A stretch of DNA of 57,406 nucleotides from Clostridia bacterium. Lineage in GTDB: Bacteria; Bacillota_A; Clostridia; UBA1212; UBA1255. The notes under the pieces are model-generated. The model was not told where the DNA came from and did no database searches. It saw nothing but the letters and a program-made list of their open reading frames with translations. The stretch's first letter is position 1, and each line of letters opens with the position of its first letter. The stretch covers positions 1-57,406 of the forward strand of contig JAFWZH010000126.1 in assembly GCA_017522515.1 (NCBI GenBank), read 5' to 3'. Below are positions 55,773 to 57,406 of this stretch, in pieces. Both the position numbers and the translations under genes were made by a program.

Positions 55773-56312
55773 TTACGAGTTGAAGGGCATACCCATCAAT
55801 TTGAGCAGCGCTTTTGCTTCTTCGTCAGTTTTTGCTGTAGTTACAAAAATAACATCCATACCTCTTACCTTGTCGATTTTATCATATTCGATTTCAGGGA
55901 AGATAATCTGCTCTTTGATACCCATAGCATAGTTACCTCTGCCATCAAAAGAATTACCGGGAATTCCGTGGAAGTCTCTGATACGGGGCAATGTGATGTT
56001 TATGAGCTTATCAGCAAAAGCATACATTTTTGTACCTCTGAGTGTAACTTTACAACCAATGTTCATGCCTTCACGAACCTTGAATGCAGCAACAGACTTC
56101 TTTGCCTTTGTAACAACAGGCTTTTGACCTGTTATCAAGCTAAGGTCGTTAACAGCATTTTCTACTGCCTTAGGATTCTCTTTTACTTCGCCCAATCCCA
56201 TGTTAATAACAATCTTTTCAAGCTTAGGGATTTCCATAACGCTCTTGTATTTGAACTGTTCCATAAGAGCGGGTGCTATTTCCTTGTCGTATTTTTCTTT
56301 TAATCTTAACAT
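55773..56312 (-). CDS. rplE: 50S ribosomal protein L5
   Basis: 179 residues; 5S rRNA binding. [32 protein letters not shown] and [21 protein letters not shown], in parts, are typical. Confidence 0.98.
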   Translation of the reverse strand: MLRLKEKYDKEIAPALMEQFKYKSVMEIPKLEKIVINMGLGEVKENPKAVENAVNDLSLITGQKPVVTKAKKSVAAFKVREGMNIGCKVTLRGTKMYAFADKLINITLPRIRDFHGIPGNSFDGRGNYAMGIKEQIIFPEIEYDKIDKVRGMDVIFVTTAKTDEEAKALLKLMGMPFNS

Positions 56313-56331
56313 TATTATAGCCTCCCTTTAA

Positions 56332-56706
56332 TCACTTTGTGTAATCAACTGTCGGAATTACAGCACCGCAATCTTCTCTCTTGCAGAAACGAACCTTGAT
56401 TGATTTGCCGTTTTCCTCAATAGTCTTGTGGCCTGTTCTTGTAGGCTGTCCGCACTTAGGACAAACAACCATTACATTAGAAACATGGATAGGAGCTTCT
56501 GTCTTTACAATACCGCCCTGTTCTGTACGACCCTTGGGTTTCTTGTGTTTGCTGACCATGTTATAACCCTCTACGATTACTTGCTCCTTCTCAGGAATAA
56601 CCGCGAGTACTTTTCCGGTAACTGTCTTTGCCTTACCGTTTTTGTCTTTCTGGCGGCGAGTATTGAGAACTACTACTTTGTCGCCTTTTTTAATATTCAT
56701 ACTCAT
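56332..56706 (-). CDS. rplX: 50S ribosomal protein L24 with zinc-ribbon-like tail
   Basis: 124 residues. N-terminal KOW domain (IKKGDKVVVLNTRRQKDKNGK) and VEGYNMVSKHKKP are standard. The tail VCPKCGQPTRTGHK, then RFCKREDCGAVI, holds two Cys pairs, the second spaced CxxxxC rather than the usual CxxC, and extends to PTVDYTK. Somewhat longer than most. Confidence 0.97.
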   Translation of the reverse strand: MSMNIKKGDKVVVLNTRRQKDKNGKAKTVTGKVLAVIPEKEQVIVEGYNMVSKHKKPKGRTEQGGIVKTEAPIHVSNVMVVCPKCGQPTRTGHKTIEENGKSIKVRFCKREDCGAVIPTVDYTK

Positions 56707-56721
56707 AATATTATCCTCCGA

Positions 56722-57090
56722 TCAAAGTACTTCGGGAGCAAGTGATACGATCTTCATGAAGTCGTTATCTCTAAGCTCTCTTGCTACAGGTCCGAAAATA
56801 CGTGTACCTCTTGGGTTGAGGTCATCTTTAATAAGAACAGCTGCATTTTCGTCGAATCTGATATATGTGCCGTCTTCGCGACGTACGCCTCTTTTTGTAC
56901 GTACAATAACGCATTTAACAACGTCACCTTTTTTAACTATACCGCCCGGAGCAGCAGCCTTAACGGAGCAGATGATAATATCACCGATATTAGCATAACG
57001 ACGCTTACTGCCGCCGATAACCTTAATACACATCAATTCTTTAGCACCGGTATTGTCTGCTACTTTGAGTCTAGTTTGTACTTGTACCAT
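56722..57090 (-). CDS. rplN: 50S ribosomal protein L14
   Basis: 122 residues. [20 protein letters not shown] and [13 protein letters not shown] are diagnostic. Confidence 0.98.
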   Translation of the reverse strand: MVQVQTRLKVADNTGAKELMCIKVIGGSKRRYANIGDIIICSVKAAAPGGIVKKGDVVKCVIVRTKRGVRREDGTYIRFDENAAVLIKDDLNPRGTRIFGPVARELRDNDFMKIVSLAPEVL

Positions 57091-57110
57091 AACTTTTACC
57101 TCCTATGTGC

Positions 57111-57368
57111 TTAACGAGCCTTCTCGATGATAGAAGCAAGTCTCCAGCGTTTATCTTTACTTAAAGGTCTTGTTTCCATAACCTCTACAGTATCGCCTAC
57201 TTTAGCTTCGTTTGCTTCGTCGTGAGCCTTTAATTTATATGTGGTTTTAACAACTTTCTTATAAAGAGGATGCTTTACGCTGTCAACAACTGCAACAACG
57301 ATTGTCTTATCCATCTTATCGCTGATAACCTTACCAACTCTGGTTTTTCTTAAGTTTCTCTCTACCAA
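57111..57368 (-). CDS. rpsQ: 30S ribosomal protein S17
   Basis: 85 residues, TTG start with GGAAGGAGG upstream. [19 protein letters not shown] and [14 protein letters not shown] are standard OB-fold S17. rpmC should lie just beyond the window edge. Confidence 0.97.
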   Translation of the reverse strand: MVERNLRKTRVGKVISDKMDKTIVVAVVDSVKHPLYKKVVKTTYKLKAHDEANEAKVGDTVEVMETRPLSKDKRWRLASIIEKAR

Positions 57369-57406
57369 ATTAAACTACCTCCTTCCGAAGCCTATCACTG
57401 CTGGCC

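Noticed and set aside
55743..56303. 186-codon frame antisense to rplE
   Set aside because: Shadow of L5; Phe/Cys-rich composition is typical of antisense frames.

Overview
The window is an AT-rich chromosomal segment from an endospore-forming Clostridia-type Firmicute. Evidence for this is a PolC-type replicase, a complete spc/alpha ribosomal operon in Firmicute order with type-Z S14, a T-box leader, and the spore genes sipL, spoIIR, a GerM-domain lipoprotein and an alpha/beta SASP. I see no rRNA, tRNA, CRISPR array, insertion sequence or prophage. The sequence looks like core chromosome with a scatter of clade-specific surface and accessory genes.

Layout. 1-8.6 kb: the 3' end of a YeiH-type transporter gene, a cytoplasmic GH10 xylanase, a small membrane protein, a GDPD phosphodiesterase, then an ABC exporter pair divergent from padR-DUF1700-DUF4097, and yitT. 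8.6-10.3 kb: a lone trpB behind a Trp T-box and a second element, a 16-codon reading frame with tandem Trp codons. 10.3-15.9 kb: a cysteine-peptidase-like lipoprotein, sipL, the phospholipid pair psd/pssA, and a membrane-anchored PIG-L deacetylase. 15.9-19.7 kb: rho with a long charged linker, then a DnaI-type helicase loader and a DnaD-like protein. 19.7-24.3 kb: a five-gene unit (Wzz/CpsC, BY-kinase CpsD, phosphatase CpsB, a choice-of-anchor-A/LRR surface protein, sortase B) with no polysaccharide synthesis genes. 24.4-29.3 kb: spoIIR, an unknown gene, the GerM lipoprotein, ddl, another unknown, pgi.

29.4-34.2 kb: a plus-strand surface/carbohydrate cluster (DUF624-like membrane protein, DUF4846 protein, endonuclease/exonuclease/phosphatase-fold enzyme, GH71/99-like secreted glycosidase) whose last gene overlaps the 3' end of polC by 63 bp. 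34.1-37.8 kb: polC, which appears to lack the proofreading exonuclease domain normally inserted in its PHP domain. 38-40.9 kb: an abundant-looking secreted protein with an Asn/Asp tract and a TGD-type sorting tail, a Cys-rich mini membrane protein, an SASP, a DUF378 protein and a DUF6873 protein. 40.9-46.6 kb: mazF, antitoxin, alr, nnrD, a small membrane protein, and the ECF module ecfT-ecfA2-ecfA1. 46.6-57.4 kb: rplQ, rpoA, rpsD, rpsK, rpsM, rpmJ, infA, map, adk, secY, rplO, rpmD, rpsE, rplR, rplF, rpsH, rpsN, rplE, rplX, rplN, rpsQ on the minus strand.

The points most worth following up are the two-tier tryptophan sensing arrangement upstream of the orphan trpB, the PolC without its exonuclease insertion, the tyrosine-kinase/sortase/surface-protein operon, and a near-palindromic operator on the padR promoter.
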